From contig CAMWRV010000003.1 in the NCBI GenBank assembly GCA_947176745.1, positions 1-64,000 on the forward strand: 64,000 nt of DNA. The letters run 5' to 3'. Origin of the DNA: an uncultured Muribaculaceae bacterium (lineage in GTDB: Bacteria > Bacteroidota > Bacteroidia > Bacteroidales > Muribaculaceae). A model generated the notes under the pieces. It did no database searches. It was not told where the DNA came from and saw only the letters and a list, made by a program, of their open reading frames with translations. Within the stretch, counting starts at the first letter, position 1. Each line of letters opens with the position of its first letter. Of this stretch, positions 24,098 to 33,746 are shown piece by piece. The translations under genes were made by a program, and so were the position numbers.

Positions 24098-25738
24098 ATG
24101 AAAACGAAACCTGATTTAAGTTTCTGGAAGCTGTGGAATCTATCTTTCGGCTTCTTCGGTGTGCAGATTGCATACGCTTTGCAGAGCGCCAATGTGTCGC
24201 GAATATTCACGACAATCGGTGCCGATCCCCACGATCTGAGTTATTTCTGGATTCTGCCCCCTCTGATGGGACTTGTGGTGCAGCCGATTGTCGGCATGAT
24301 GAGCGACAAGACCTGGAACAGATTCGGGCGTCGTCTCCCCTACCTGATCGCCGGCGCGCTTGTCGCCGTAGTCGTGATGTGTCTTCTTCCCAATGCCGGA
24401 AGTTTCCATTTCACAGTAGCGAGCGCGATTCTCTTCGGTCTTGTTGCGCTGATGCTGCTTGACACATCGATCAACATGGCCATGCAGCCGTTCAAGATGC
24501 TTGTCGGAGACATGGTGAACGAGAAACAGAAAGGTCTCGCCTACTCGATCCAGAGTTTCCTCTGCAACGCCGGATCGGTGGTCGGCTACATCTTCCCGAT
24601 CCTGTTCATGTGGTTCGGCATACAGAATACCGCTCCTGAAGGAGTAGTGCCCGACACCGTGATCTGGTCATTCTATATCGGAGCCGCCATACTTCTGATC
24701 TGCGTGATATATTCCCTTATAAAAATCAAGGAATGGCCCCCAAAACTGTATAATGAATACAACGGCATAGAAGAGAATCCCGGCATAAAGGAGAAATCGG
24801 CCAAGAAAGAGAAAAAAGATGTCATAACCCTTCTTCGTCACGCCCCCGCCACTTTCTGGACTGTCGGCGTTGTCCAGTTCTTCTGCTGGTTCGCGTTCCT
24901 CTTCCTGTGGACATATGCCACAAACACAGTGGCACACAATGCATTCGATGCCCCGACGACAGTCAACTATCCCGGCATATCGTATGAAGGGAAGGACTAT
25001 CAGGGCAAATACCTGATAGCCAACGACAGCATCATAATCCTCGATCACGGCAAAAAGACCGGTGACTTTCTCTCGATGCATCAGGGCGCGTTCACACTCA
25101 CTACCGCCGATATCGTAGAGAAAAAGGCCGACGGCACGCTCGATATAAGCGCGACAGGAACAGCCCATATCGACAACGCGTCAGGATGCACATATATGAC
25201 CCGTACGGTTCTTGACGCCACCTCAACAGCATACAACGAGGCGGGAAACTGGGTCGGCGTCCTTTTTGCCATTCAGGCACTCGGTTCAGTGCTTTGGGCA
25301 GTCGTACTTCCCCGTTTCCGCAGCCGAAAATTCTCCTACACGCTCAGTCTGCTTCTCGGCGCTGCCGGATTCTTCATGACAGCATTCATCACCAATCCTT
25401 ATCTGCTGTTTGTGGCGTTCGCACTCATAGGATGCGCATGGGCCGCAATGCTTGCATGGCCGTTCACCATACTCACCAACTCACTGCGTGGCGGCAACAT
25501 CGGTGCTTACCTCGGACTTTTCAACTGCACGATATGCGTTCCCCAGATCGTGGCAGCACTTGTCGGCGGCTGGATTCTTACGATGCTCAGCATGCCCGGA
25601 GAGCTCGCGCCCGAGTATCTGATGATGGCAGTGGCCGGCGTTTCACTCGTGATCGGATCAGTATGCGTGTTCTTCATAAAAGAGGGTCCGGGCAAACAGA
25701 AACCGGAGGAAACTCCTGAAATCAGCGAAGTGATCTAA
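24098..25738 (+). CDS. SLC45-like MFS sugar transporter with extracytoplasmic insertion
   Basis: 546 aa with 12 predicted membrane spans and the MFS loop 2-3 motif MMSDKTWNRFGRRLPYLIAG. The family resembles GPH/SLC45 (sucrose-type) transporters common in Bacteroidetes. Residues about 285-375, between spans 7 and 8, form a roughly 90-residue hydrophilic beta-rich insertion (GISYEGKDYQGKYLIANDS onwards) that should face the periplasm. The gene starts 60 bases after nfo. Substrate unknown. Confidence 0.8.
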   Translation: MKTKPDLSFWKLWNLSFGFFGVQIAYALQSANVSRIFTTIGADPHDLSYFWILPPLMGLVVQPIVGMMSDKTWNRFGRRLPYLIAGALVAVVVMCLLPNAGSFHFTVASAILFGLVALMLLDTSINMAMQPFKMLVGDMVNEKQKGLAYSIQSFLCNAGSVVGYIFPILFMWFGIQNTAPEGVVPDTVIWSFYIGAAILLICVIYSLIKIKEWPPKLYNEYNGIEENPGIKEKSAKKEKKDVITLLRHAPATFWTVGVVQFFCWFAFLFLWTYATNTVAHNAFDAPTTVNYPGISYEGKDYQGKYLIANDSIIILDHGKKTGDFLSMHQGAFTLTTADIVEKKADGTLDISATGTAHIDNASGCTYMTRTVLDATSTAYNEAGNWVGVLFAIQALGSVLWAVVLPRFRSRKFSYTLSLLLGAAGFFMTAFITNPYLLFVAFALIGCAWAAMLAWPFTILTNSLRGGNIGAYLGLFNCTICVPQIVAALVGGWILTMLSMPGELAPEYLMMAVAGVSLVIGSVCVFFIKEGPGKQKPEETPEISEVI

Positions 25739-25771
25739 TCTTCGGATCAGACAGACATTCAAGAATATACA

Positions 25772-25811
25772 CCCTGCGGAATCATAAGAATCCCGCAGGG
25801 ATTTTTTTTTA
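25772..25811 (+). terminator. Terminator after the MFS gene
   Basis: CCCTGCGG (25772-25779) pairs with 25793-25800 and is followed by a nine-T run. Confidence 0.9.
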
Positions 25812-25821
25812 TCGTCAAAAT

Positions 25822-25853
25822 CTTGCAGGATTTATTAATTTCGCTTATCTTTG
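25822..25853 (+). promoter_or_regulatory. Promoter of serC-serA
   Basis: CTTG, 20 bp, TATCTTTG match the Bacteroidetes -33/-7 pattern, 38 bases before the serC start. Confidence 0.7.
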
Positions 25854-25891
25854 CGCAAAACAACCAACTAAAATCTATATTGACAACGATC

Positions 25892-26959
25892 ATGAAGAAA
25901 CACAATTTCTATGCTGGCCCCAGCATACTCTCACCTTACACGATCCAGAAGACTGCCGACGCAGTCATCAACTTCGCCGACATGGGACTCTCAATTCTTG
26001 AGATCTCACACAGAAGCAAGCAATTTCAGGCGGTTGTCGACGAGGCTGTCGCTCTGACAAAAGAACTTCTCAATATTCCCGAAGGATACCATGTGCTTTT
26101 CCTCGGCGGCGGCGCAAGCCTCCAGTTCTGCATGGTGCCATTCAACCTTCTGAATAAGAAAGCTGCATATATCAACACAGGCACATGGGCTACCAACGCC
26201 ATCAAGGAGGCCCGCATATTCGGAGAAGTCGACGTGATCGCATCTTCCGAAGACAAGAACTTCACCTACATTCCCAAGGATTTCGTGATTCCCTCGGATG
26301 TAGACTACTTCCACTACACATCGAACAACACAATTTACGGAACCGAGATCCGCAAGGACTTCGACAGTCCTGTGCCGATGGTCTGCGACATGTCGTCCGA
26401 CATTTTCTCTCGTGAATTCGACGTATCGAAATATGACTGCATCTATGCCGGAGCACAGAAAAACCTCGCCCCCTCCGGCGTCACTATCGTAATCGTCAAA
26501 GAAGACGCCCTCGGCAAAGTTAGCCGCGAGATCCCGACGATGCTCGACTACCGCACTCATATCAAGAAAGGCTCGATGTTCAACACTCCGCCGGTTCTTC
26601 CCATCTACTCGGCGCTTATGACTCTCCGTTACTACAAGGAGCAGGGAGGCGTAAAGGAGATGGAACGCCGCGATATCGAGAAAGCCGGCATACTTTATGA
26701 CGAGATCGACCGCAACCGTCTATTCCGCGGCACAGTGGCAGAAGAGGATCGTTCGATCATGAACGTATGTTTCGTAATGAATCCCGAATACGCTGATCTT
26801 GAGAAAGAATTCATGGAGTTCGCCACTTCGAAAGGCATGGTCGGCATAAAAGGTCACCGTTCAGTAGGTGGTTTCCGTGCATCACTCTACAACGCGCTCC
26901 CCAAAGAAAGCGTAGAGGCACTTGTAGCCACAATGAAGGAATTCGAGGCTAAACACTGA
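25892..26959 (+). CDS. serC: Phosphoserine aminotransferase
   Basis: 355 aa from ATG 25892 ([14 protein letters not shown] is the conserved family start; the frame opens earlier inside the promoter). Motifs: [45 protein letters not shown] and the PLP-lysine segment [14 protein letters not shown]. It converts 3-phosphohydroxypyruvate to phosphoserine. serA follows 14 bases later. Confidence 0.95.
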   Translation: MKKHNFYAGPSILSPYTIQKTADAVINFADMGLSILEISHRSKQFQAVVDEAVALTKELLNIPEGYHVLFLGGGASLQFCMVPFNLLNKKAAYINTGTWATNAIKEARIFGEVDVIASSEDKNFTYIPKDFVIPSDVDYFHYTSNNTIYGTEIRKDFDSPVPMVCDMSSDIFSREFDVSKYDCIYAGAQKNLAPSGVTIVIVKEDALGKVSREIPTMLDYRTHIKKGSMFNTPPVLPIYSALMTLRYYKEQGGVKEMERRDIEKAGILYDEIDRNRLFRGTVAEEDRSIMNVCFVMNPEYADLEKEFMEFATSKGMVGIKGHRSVGGFRASLYNALPKESVEALVATMKEFEAKH

Positions 26960-26973
26960 TAATCCGTCGGCAT

Positions 26974-27891
26974 ATGAAAATATTGGTTTTCACAGAGAAG
27001 CCTTTCGCTCCCGCAGCGGTAAAGGCGATCGAGAACACAGTAAACGCTTCCGGCAACGAGCTTCTGCTTGTGGAGGGCGGCACACGCGAAGATCTTCTTG
27101 AGGCCGTAAAAGAGGCCGAGGGACTGATTGTCCGCAGCGACAAGATCGACGGCAACGTCATGGACGCCGCACCCAAGCTGAAGGTGATTGTCCGCGCAGG
27201 CGCAGGATATGACAATATCGACCTTGAGGCTGCGACCGCTCATGGCATATGCGTCATGAACACGCCCGGACAGAACTCAAACGCCGTGGCCGAACTCGTA
27301 TTCGGCATGGCTGTGATGATGTGCCGCAACCAGTACAACGGCAAATCAGGAACAGAGCTTAAAGAGAAAAGTCTCGGCATATACGCATTCGGACAAGTTG
27401 GCCGCAATGTGGCAAGAATCGCAAAAGGATTCGGCATGAGGCTTGAGGCTCTCGACACATTCGTGCCCGATGCCGTTATGGAAGGCGAGGGAGTCAAGCC
27501 CGTACACACACCGGAAGAGCTCTTTGCCGAGAATGACTTCGTGTCACTTCATATCCCGGCCACACCGCAGACCCGCAAATCTATCGGCTATGATCTTATG
27601 ATGAAGATGCCTAAGGGCGGTGTGCTGATAAACACAGCCCGTAAGGAAGTCATAGATGAGGAAGGGCTGATGAAGGCTCTTGAGGAGCGTACGGACCTCC
27701 GTTATATCTCCGACATCAAGCCTGATGCAGCCGAGGAGTTTGAGAAAAGATTCGCTTCGCGGGTATTCTTCACTCCAAAGAAGATGGGAGCTCAGACAGC
27801 CGAAGCCAACTTCAACGCGGGGGTTGCCGCTGCAGAGCAGACAATAGCATATCTGAAAGACGGCTGGAACAAATTCCAGGTCAACAAGTAA
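26974..27891 (+). CDS. serA: D-3-phosphoglycerate dehydrogenase, short form
   Basis: 305 aa, without the C-terminal ACT or intervening domain of longer SerA proteins. Contains the D-2-hydroxyacid dehydrogenase signatures RAGAGYDNIDLEAAT, the NAD-binding YAFGQVGRNVARIAKGFGM, NDFVSLHIPATPQTR and GGVLINTARKEVIDEEGL. It supplies the substrate for SerC in serine synthesis; lack of the ACT domain implies no serine feedback through that module. Confidence 0.9.
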   Translation: MKILVFTEKPFAPAAVKAIENTVNASGNELLLVEGGTREDLLEAVKEAEGLIVRSDKIDGNVMDAAPKLKVIVRAGAGYDNIDLEAATAHGICVMNTPGQNSNAVAELVFGMAVMMCRNQYNGKSGTELKEKSLGIYAFGQVGRNVARIAKGFGMRLEALDTFVPDAVMEGEGVKPVHTPEELFAENDFVSLHIPATPQTRKSIGYDLMMKMPKGGVLINTARKEVIDEEGLMKALEERTDLRYISDIKPDAAEEFEKRFASRVFFTPKKMGAQTAEANFNAGVAAAEQTIAYLKDGWNKFQVNK

Positions 27892-27929
27892 TATTCAGAT
27901 AATCACCTGTCAGGTGAGATCTATATCAA

Positions 27930-27967
27930 AAATGGATCTGTCGTCGGTTGCGGCAGATCCATTTCTG
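27930..27967 (+). terminator. Terminator after serA
   Basis: An 11-bp stem (27930-27940 with 27954-27964) with loop TCGTCGGTTGCGG and a short T tail. A second small hairpin (CACCTGTCAGGTG) lies just upstream. Confidence 0.75.
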
Positions 27968-28017
27968 TATGAAGTAATACACTGGTTAAGATACTATTGA
28001 CACTTAATATGCGTTGA

Positions 28018-28184
28018 TAAGTATATCTCACCAAATACTTAAGGTATTCCTTAATGAGCCTTGCGGCAGTCTTCCGACTTGCCGTTCAGTTACAATGGAA
28101 CCCCATTGCTCCATCTCGGCGAGCCGGAATCCTTTCCACAAATCTCGTCAATCAACACATTAACTATTTGGTGAGATATACTTA
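28018..28184. repeat. Inverted-repeat-bounded intergenic element
   Basis: A perfect 20-bp inverted repeat (28018-28037 and 28165-28184) bounds a 167-bp noncoding element between serA and the CotH gene. Its interior has no ORF. The right arm plus inner sequence (ATCAACACATTAACTATTT) recurs in degenerate form at 29948-29981 beyond the CotH gene. Possibly a MITE or a mobile promoter-type element; no clear target-site duplication. Both flanks share ACTTAATAT, which may be chance. Confidence 0.6.
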
Positions 28185-28254
28185 ATATTGAAGTTTACAT
28201 GACTTCAAAGACTTCAAAGCTTAAATACCTGTTTAACTATTTTCAATATACTAC

Positions 28255-29937
28255 ATGAAACATTTTTACGCACTTCTCGCGAGTGCCGTTATTCTCCCTT
28301 CTGCGGCAATGTCTGCGGAACAACATTCCGGGACTCTTCCGGTTCTTTATGTTAACACAGAGAACAACGAGGAGATCACAACAAAAGAGTATTATCTTCA
28401 GGCCACCTACTACCTCGACAATAACGGTCTTCCTGATATCGAATCAATCGGAGATGCCGACAACCCCGTATCGGTAGAGATAAAGGCTCGCGGAAACTAT
28501 ACGTGGACCGGTTTTGACAAAAAACCTTATAAACTGAAGTTTTCAAAAAAGACCGAGTTCATGGGCATGGATAAAAACAAGCATTTCGCATTGCTGGCAC
28601 ATGCCGACGATGAACAGGGGTTCATGCGCAACATCGCCGGCTTCGAACTGAGCCGCCGCCTCGGACTTCCATGGACACCCGCCGAACGGCCTGTGGAGTT
28701 CTATCTTAACGGAGACTACAAGGGTCTTTATTTCGTAACACAAACCATCAGAATAGATTCCACACGGGTTGACATAACCGAGCAGGAAGATGAAGCAGTG
28801 ACTGATGTTGACGGCGGCTGGCTCGTAGAGATCGACAACTATGACACAGATCCGCATATCACTGTCATCGAGCACAACGGCTATCCGATATACTTCACAT
28901 ATTCAAGTCCGGAAATTCTCAGCCCCGAGCAGGAGGCATATCTCACAGAACAGATGAACGGCATAAACGATGCAGTCTACGCCGAAGATAAAAACACATC
29001 CGGCTGGCTCGATTACATCGACCTCGAATCTGCCGCACGCTTCTACATAGTGCAGGAGATACTTGACGACTGCGAATCGTATCATGGCTCATGCTACTTA
29101 TACAAAGACCGCGGAGAAAGCACAAAATGGCATTTCGGCCCGGTATGGGACTTCGGCAACGCCTTCCGTCGCGGCAGTAAGGATAAATTCGTATGGCAGG
29201 ATCCTGAATTCAACCAGACATGGATAGGTGAAATATATAAGTTCCCCGCATTCCAGGCCAAAGTCAGGGAAGTCTGGGCTGAATTCTGCAAAACCGGTTA
29301 CGACGGTCTGGAACAGTATCTGACAGACTATGCCTCTAAAATCTCCGTAGCCGCCGGTTTCAACTATGAGCGCTGGAACCAGTATGGCAATGATGATGTG
29401 AAAGCCAGGACACAAGAAATGATTCAGATGATCAGGAACAGTGTGGACTGGCTCGGAGACCAGTGGGGCGCCAAACCGGAGATATCGACAGAACCCGGTG
29501 TCGACATATATATCCGCGGAGATTTCAACAACTGGAACACTACCCACAGGCTAACTTGTCTCGGAAACGGCATATACGAATACGATCTGCAGGATGCCGA
29601 CTTTTCAGGAGCATTCAAGATTGCATCGTCAGACTGGAACACAATAGACTACGGAGCAGCTGAAGATGGTATGACTCCTCAGGCTGAGCAAGAATTCAAA
29701 CTGGAGAAAAGCGGTAAGAATATCAACTTCCCTCAGGTGCTGACTCACAGGCTGGTTGTAGACCTTAAAAACGAGACATTGATGTTTACAGATCATTCAG
29801 GTGTTGATGCCGTGGAAACCGATAGTGCCGACCGGACAGAAATATACACCGTTACAGGACAAAGGGTATCGGAAATGGGAGACAACGGAATATATATCGT
29901 GAAAACGGGAACCAAAACAGTGAAAATAATAAAATAA
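28255..29937 (+). CDS. CotH-family secreted protein with T9SS-type tail
   Basis: 560 aa with a signal peptide (cleavage near SAAMSA, residue 21). Residues about 70-400 are the CotH kinase-like domain: EIKARGNYTW, KPYKLKFSKK, EFYLNGDYKGLYFVTQ, GGWLVEIDNYD and HFGPVWDFGNAFRRG. Then a SusE/CBM-like beta domain (DIYIRGDFNNWNTTH, about 420-520) and a C-terminal sorting sequence (IYTVTGQRV, GIYIVKTGTKTVKIIK). CotH domains elsewhere phosphorylate proteins; activity here is inferred. It is flanked by related short repeats. Confidence 0.85.
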   Translation: MKHFYALLASAVILPSAAMSAEQHSGTLPVLYVNTENNEEITTKEYYLQATYYLDNNGLPDIESIGDADNPVSVEIKARGNYTWTGFDKKPYKLKFSKKTEFMGMDKNKHFALLAHADDEQGFMRNIAGFELSRRLGLPWTPAERPVEFYLNGDYKGLYFVTQTIRIDSTRVDITEQEDEAVTDVDGGWLVEIDNYDTDPHITVIEHNGYPIYFTYSSPEILSPEQEAYLTEQMNGINDAVYAEDKNTSGWLDYIDLESAARFYIVQEILDDCESYHGSCYLYKDRGESTKWHFGPVWDFGNAFRRGSKDKFVWQDPEFNQTWIGEIYKFPAFQAKVREVWAEFCKTGYDGLEQYLTDYASKISVAAGFNYERWNQYGNDDVKARTQEMIQMIRNSVDWLGDQWGAKPEISTEPGVDIYIRGDFNNWNTTHRLTCLGNGIYEYDLQDADFSGAFKIASSDWNTIDYGAAEDGMTPQAEQEFKLEKSGKNINFPQVLTHRLVVDLKNETLMFTDHSGVDAVETDSADRTEIYTVTGQRVSEMGDNGIYIVKTGTKTVKIIK

Positions 29938-29947
29938 GTATCTCTCG

Positions 29948-29981
29948 CCAATCAATACATTAACTATTTAACGAGACATAC
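29948..29981 (+). repeat. Degenerate copy of the inverted-repeat element end
   Basis: This segment matches 28150-28182 with a few changes (shared ACATTAACTATTT core, then GAGA-ATAC). It lies 11 bases past the CotH stop, so related repeats sit on both sides of the gene. Confidence 0.5.
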
Positions 29982-30000
29982 CAACAGTCGGAAATAAACC

Positions 30001-30038
30001 AATGTAGCCGCATAGCTCTCAGGCCATGCGGCTACATT
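30001..30038 (+). terminator. Hairpin after the CotH gene
   Basis: A perfect 13-bp stem (30001-30013 with 30026-30038). No T tract follows, so it may be a weak terminator or transcript-end stabiliser. Confidence 0.5.
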
Positions 30039-30126
30039 GTCATTATGACACTCCTGCCGGAATTACGTCGATTCTTATTGGTCCATTATTGGTAGCAGGC
30101 GGTTTTTATTTGTGGGAGATTTTTGC

Positions 30127-30134
30127 TAATTTTG
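30127..30134 (+). promoter_or_regulatory. -7 element of the nuclease-helicase operon
   Basis: TAATTTTG, 26 bases before ATG 30160. A TTTG exists upstream but at 14 bp spacing, shorter than usual. Confidence 0.45.
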
Positions 30135-30159
30135 TTTTCTATTCGAAAAATTGAAGATT

Positions 30160-30945
30160 ATGATTTGGAACCACCGGATTTTAATTGCCGCGCTTTCACT
30201 GACTTTCCCTATTGCGGCGTTGCCGTGGGGACAGAAGGGTCATGACACTGTGGCATATATAGCGGAGTGCCGCATGACTCCTGAAGCCAAAGCTGCAGCG
30301 GAAGATTTGCTTGACGGCAGATCGATCGTGTACTATGCCAACTGGCTCGACAATGCGTCGCATACTCCGGAATATGCCTACAGCAAGACCTGGCATTACA
30401 AGAATATTGACGCAGATGAAAATTTCTCCAATGCAAAAATCAACGAGAAAGGCGATATTGTCATAGCTCTTGACTCCTGTATATCTCAGCTTGCAGATAC
30501 AACCCGATCGAAAGAAGAGCGGGCTCTTGCTTTGAAAATGATTGTACATCTTCTCGGAGATCTTCACCAGCCGCTTCACCTCGGTCACGCAAGTGATCTC
30601 GGCGGAAACCGTCATGAAGTAAGATTCTTCAAGAAACCGACGAATCTTCACACCGTATGGGACAGCAACCTTGTCGAGGCCGGTCACAAATGGAGTTATA
30701 CCGAATGGAAGGAGCAGATAGACAGGACTACTCCCGGACAGGAGAATGAGATACTGCGGCTCACAACCCCGGCGCAATGGGCGGAAGAGACATATGGAAT
30801 CGCACAGGAAGTATATCGGAACACCCCCATCGATATGAACATCGAATACACGTATATAGCAGACTGGACACCTGTTGTCGAACAGCAACTGCTCCGAGGC
30901 GGGCTACGCCTTGCAAAAGTGCTCAATGATGTCCTATCAAAATAA
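30160..30945 (+). CDS. S1/P1 family nuclease
   Basis: 261 aa from the Met at 30160; an earlier Met at 30151 adds 3 residues. After a signal peptide the mature protein would begin WGQKGHDTVAYIAE, and the N-terminal Trp is itself a zinc ligand in this family. Other ligands are seen in ANWLDNASH, TWHYKNID, IVHLLGDLHQPLHLGH, GGNRHEV and LHTVWDSNLVE. It should be a periplasmic or secreted zinc nuclease degrading single-stranded nucleic acids. Next gene starts 12 bases later. Confidence 0.9.
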   Translation: MIWNHRILIAALSLTFPIAALPWGQKGHDTVAYIAECRMTPEAKAAAEDLLDGRSIVYYANWLDNASHTPEYAYSKTWHYKNIDADENFSNAKINEKGDIVIALDSCISQLADTTRSKEERALALKMIVHLLGDLHQPLHLGHASDLGGNRHEVRFFKKPTNLHTVWDSNLVEAGHKWSYTEWKEQIDRTTPGQENEILRLTTPAQWAEETYGIAQEVYRNTPIDMNIEYTYIADWTPVVEQQLLRGGLRLAKVLNDVLSK

Positions 30946-30957
30946 AGAACTAAAGGC

Positions 30958-31437
30958 ATGAATAAATATGAGGAGCTGAATCTGCCGCCCGCACCACTGC
31001 GTATCCGCGATGAAAACGGAACCCGAAAAGTATTTGACCCGCTGCGCGACAAGTGGGTTGTGCTTACACCGGAAGAGTGGGTCAGACAGCATTTCACACA
31101 CTGGCTGATCAATGAATACCACTATCCTCCGAGCCTCATGGCCAACGAAACTGGCATAGAGGTCAACGGCACCAGGAAGCGTTGCGACACGGTGGCATTC
31201 AGAAGAGAGGGCTCTCCCCTTCTGATTGTAGAATACAAGGCACCAGACATACGTATCACCCAGACCGTGTTTGACCAGATCGTACGCTACAACATGTGCC
31301 TGCATGCAGAATATCTCATCGTATCGAACGGCATGGAGCATTTCTGCTGCAAGATTGACTATGACGGCAACACATACCACTTCATACCGGTAATACCGGA
31401 TTATCAGGATTTATATCTCTCCAGATCGGAAAATTAA
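30958..31437 (+). CDS. HsdR N-terminal-domain (PD-(D/E)XK) protein
   Basis: 159 aa, a stand-alone version of the type I restriction HsdR N-terminal nuclease domain. Core: RKRCDTVAFRREGSPLLIVE then YKAP, giving the Asp and Glu-x-Lys of the PD-(D/E)XK fold, followed by QIVRYNM and YLIVSNGMEHFCCKID. No helicase or methylase partner of a type I system is nearby. It is sandwiched between an S1/P1 nuclease and a PcrA-type helicase, with 2 bases to the helicase start, so co-translation is likely. Role unknown. Confidence 0.8.
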   Translation: MNKYEELNLPPAPLRIRDENGTRKVFDPLRDKWVVLTPEEWVRQHFTHWLINEYHYPPSLMANETGIEVNGTRKRCDTVAFRREGSPLLIVEYKAPDIRITQTVFDQIVRYNMCLHAEYLIVSNGMEHFCCKIDYDGNTYHFIPVIPDYQDLYLSRSEN

Positions 31438-31439
31438 GT

Positions 31440-33746
31440 ATGTCATCAGAAATCACACCGAATTACAATTACCTTGACGAGCTTAATCCTCAGCAGCGAG
31501 CCGCAGTGGAATACTGCGACGGTCCCTCTCTGGTCATAGCAGGAGCTGGATCGGGCAAGACGAGAGTGTTGACTTACAAGATTCTTCACCTGCTTCGTTC
31601 CGGCATCGAGCCTCACCGTATCCTCGCACTGACCTTCACCAACAAAGCCGCGCGAGAGATGAAAAGCCGCATTGCCCGTGTCGCAGGCGAGAAAGCCGGA
31701 GCCAGACTGTGGATGGGAACTTTCCACTCCGTGTTTCTCCGCATTTTGCGAAGACATGCGGAGGAGATCGGCTTCAAAAACGGATTCACGATCTACGACG
31801 CGACCGATTCGCGTAATCTGGTCAAGCAGATCATCAAGGAACTCGGCCTTGACGAGAAGCAGTATAAACCCGCGTCAGTAGCATCGCAGATATCCAATGC
31901 CAAAAACGCGATGATGACTCCCGGCCAATATCATAACGAATATTACGATGACGACAGGAAATCGAAAAGGCCTATGGTTTCACGGATTTTCGATATCTAT
32001 GTCAGACGTTGCCGGGCGGCCAATGCGATGGACTTCGACGACATACTGTTCTTCATGAACACCATGCTGCGTGACAATCCCGACATACTCCGGCATTATC
32101 AGGAGTTTTTCCGATACATTCTCGTGGATGAATATCAGGACACCAACTTCGCGCAGCATCTTGTCGTGTCGCAGCTTGCAAAACCCGACAACATGCTTTG
32201 TGTAGTCGGAGACGACGCCCAGAGCATTTACTCATTCCGTGGCGCGAACATCGCCAACATCATAAACCTTGAGAAAGCATATCCCGGACTTAGAACATTC
32301 AAACTTGAAAGAAACTACCGGTCAACCAAAAACATCGTCAATGCAGCCGGAAGCCTGATAAAGAAGAATACCCATCAGCTTCCCAAGCAGGTTTATTCAG
32401 AAAACGAGACCGGCTCTCCCATAGAGATCATACGCACATACAGCGATATCGAGGAGGCATATATTGTAGCCACAGGCATCAATGCCACCAAGATGTCGGA
32501 ACATGATTCATATGACGACTATGCCGTCCTTTACCGGACCAATGCCCAGAGCCGCGTCATAGAGGAGGCGCTCCGGAAACGGAATATCAGTTACAGGATT
32601 GTGGGCGGAACCGCTTTCTATCAGAGAAAGGAAGTGAAAGACATGATCGCATATTTCAGACTCGCAGTCAACCCGGATGACGACGAGGCCCTGCGACGTG
32701 TCATCAATTTCCCTGCACGCGGAATCGGCGACACCACCGTGAAAAAGATACAGACAGCCGCGTCTGCCGCGGATGTAAGCCTGTGGAGTGTGCTCGACAA
32801 TCCCGATACATATGCACTTGATGTCAACGCCGGAACACGCAAGAAACTAAATGCTTTTGTCGACATGATCCATGAGTTCATAGCCGACAACGGCCGATCA
32901 AACGCGTTCGAGCTCGGACAGCTTATCTACAACCGCACCGGAATTCTGCTGCTATACGCACACGACAACACTCCCGAAAGCATATCGCGCCAGGAGAACC
33001 TGTCGGAAATGCTCTCCGGTCTCAAAGACTTTTCCGAGACAGCTCTTGAAACAGGCGAAGGCAATGCAAAAATGGCCGACTTTCTGTCGGAAGTATCACT
33101 CGCCACCGATGCGGATGAAAAAGACAAGACTGATGAACCTAAAGTGACGCTGATGACCGTGCATGCCGCAAAAGGACTTGAATTCAAGCATGTATACATT
33201 GTCGGGGCAGAAGAGGAACTGTTCCCGTCGTCAATGGCAATGAATACGATAGCAGAGATCGAAGAGGAACGCCGCCTGATGTACGTGGCCATCACGCGTG
33301 CCGAAAAAAGCTGCATCATCACATATGCAAAATCCCGTTTCCGCAACGGCCAGACAAAAATGACATCTCCCTCAAGATTTCTGGCAGAGATAGATCCACG
33401 TTTTGTCAATTCAGGAGATTCTTCAGACTCCCGTCAGACCGAAAGACCCTCATTTGTCAATCCGGCTGCCAACTATCGTGAAAATACATATGGGAGTTTC
33501 AGCGTGTATAAGCCTGCGACGTCGGCAAAACTAAAATCAGTCAGATCAGTTGCAGCATCTGATGACAGACCTCAGCACTCCCCCGACAGCCTCACTGCCG
33601 GAATGCGGATCGAACATGCTAAATTCGGCAAGGGCACCATTGTAAAAACAGGCAATATCAGCGGCGAACCAAGCATAACGGTTGATTTCGGTCCGACCGG
33701 AACAAAAAACCTTCTGCTCCGCTACGCAAAATTCAATATCATATGA
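31440..33746 (+). CDS. UvrD/PcrA-type ATP-dependent DNA helicase
   Basis: 768 aa superfamily 1A helicase. Motifs: Q motif LNPQQRAAVE, Walker A AGAGSGKT, ALTFTNKAAREMKSR, LVDEYQDTN, VVGDDAQSIYSFRGA, LERNYRST, VTLMTVHAAKGLEFKHVY and RRLMYVAITRAE. The C-terminal end has the PcrA-type tudor-like segment GMRIEHAKFGKGTIV. It unwinds DNA 3' to 5' in repair and replication-transcription conflicts. Its stop overlaps the nspC start by 4 bases. Confidence 0.93.
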   Translation: MSSEITPNYNYLDELNPQQRAAVEYCDGPSLVIAGAGSGKTRVLTYKILHLLRSGIEPHRILALTFTNKAAREMKSRIARVAGEKAGARLWMGTFHSVFLRILRRHAEEIGFKNGFTIYDATDSRNLVKQIIKELGLDEKQYKPASVASQISNAKNAMMTPGQYHNEYYDDDRKSKRPMVSRIFDIYVRRCRAANAMDFDDILFFMNTMLRDNPDILRHYQEFFRYILVDEYQDTNFAQHLVVSQLAKPDNMLCVVGDDAQSIYSFRGANIANIINLEKAYPGLRTFKLERNYRSTKNIVNAAGSLIKKNTHQLPKQVYSENETGSPIEIIRTYSDIEEAYIVATGINATKMSEHDSYDDYAVLYRTNAQSRVIEEALRKRNISYRIVGGTAFYQRKEVKDMIAYFRLAVNPDDDEALRRVINFPARGIGDTTVKKIQTAASAADVSLWSVLDNPDTYALDVNAGTRKKLNAFVDMIHEFIADNGRSNAFELGQLIYNRTGILLLYAHDNTPESISRQENLSEMLSGLKDFSETALETGEGNAKMADFLSEVSLATDADEKDKTDEPKVTLMTVHAAKGLEFKHVYIVGAEEELFPSSMAMNTIAEIEEERRLMYVAITRAEKSCIITYAKSRFRNGQTKMTSPSRFLAEIDPRFVNSGDSSDSRQTERPSFVNPAANYRENTYGSFSVYKPATSAKLKSVRSVAASDDRPQHSPDSLTAGMRIEHAKFGKGTIVKTGNISGEPSITVDFGPTGTKNLLLRYAKFNII

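Noticed and set aside
31440-33746. Whole nuclease-helicase operon as a known defence system (for example Gabija or type I restriction)
   Set aside because: No TOPRIM/ATPase, HsdM or HsdS genes are adjacent and the helicase has the full housekeeping PcrA layout, so only a weak hypothesis is kept.
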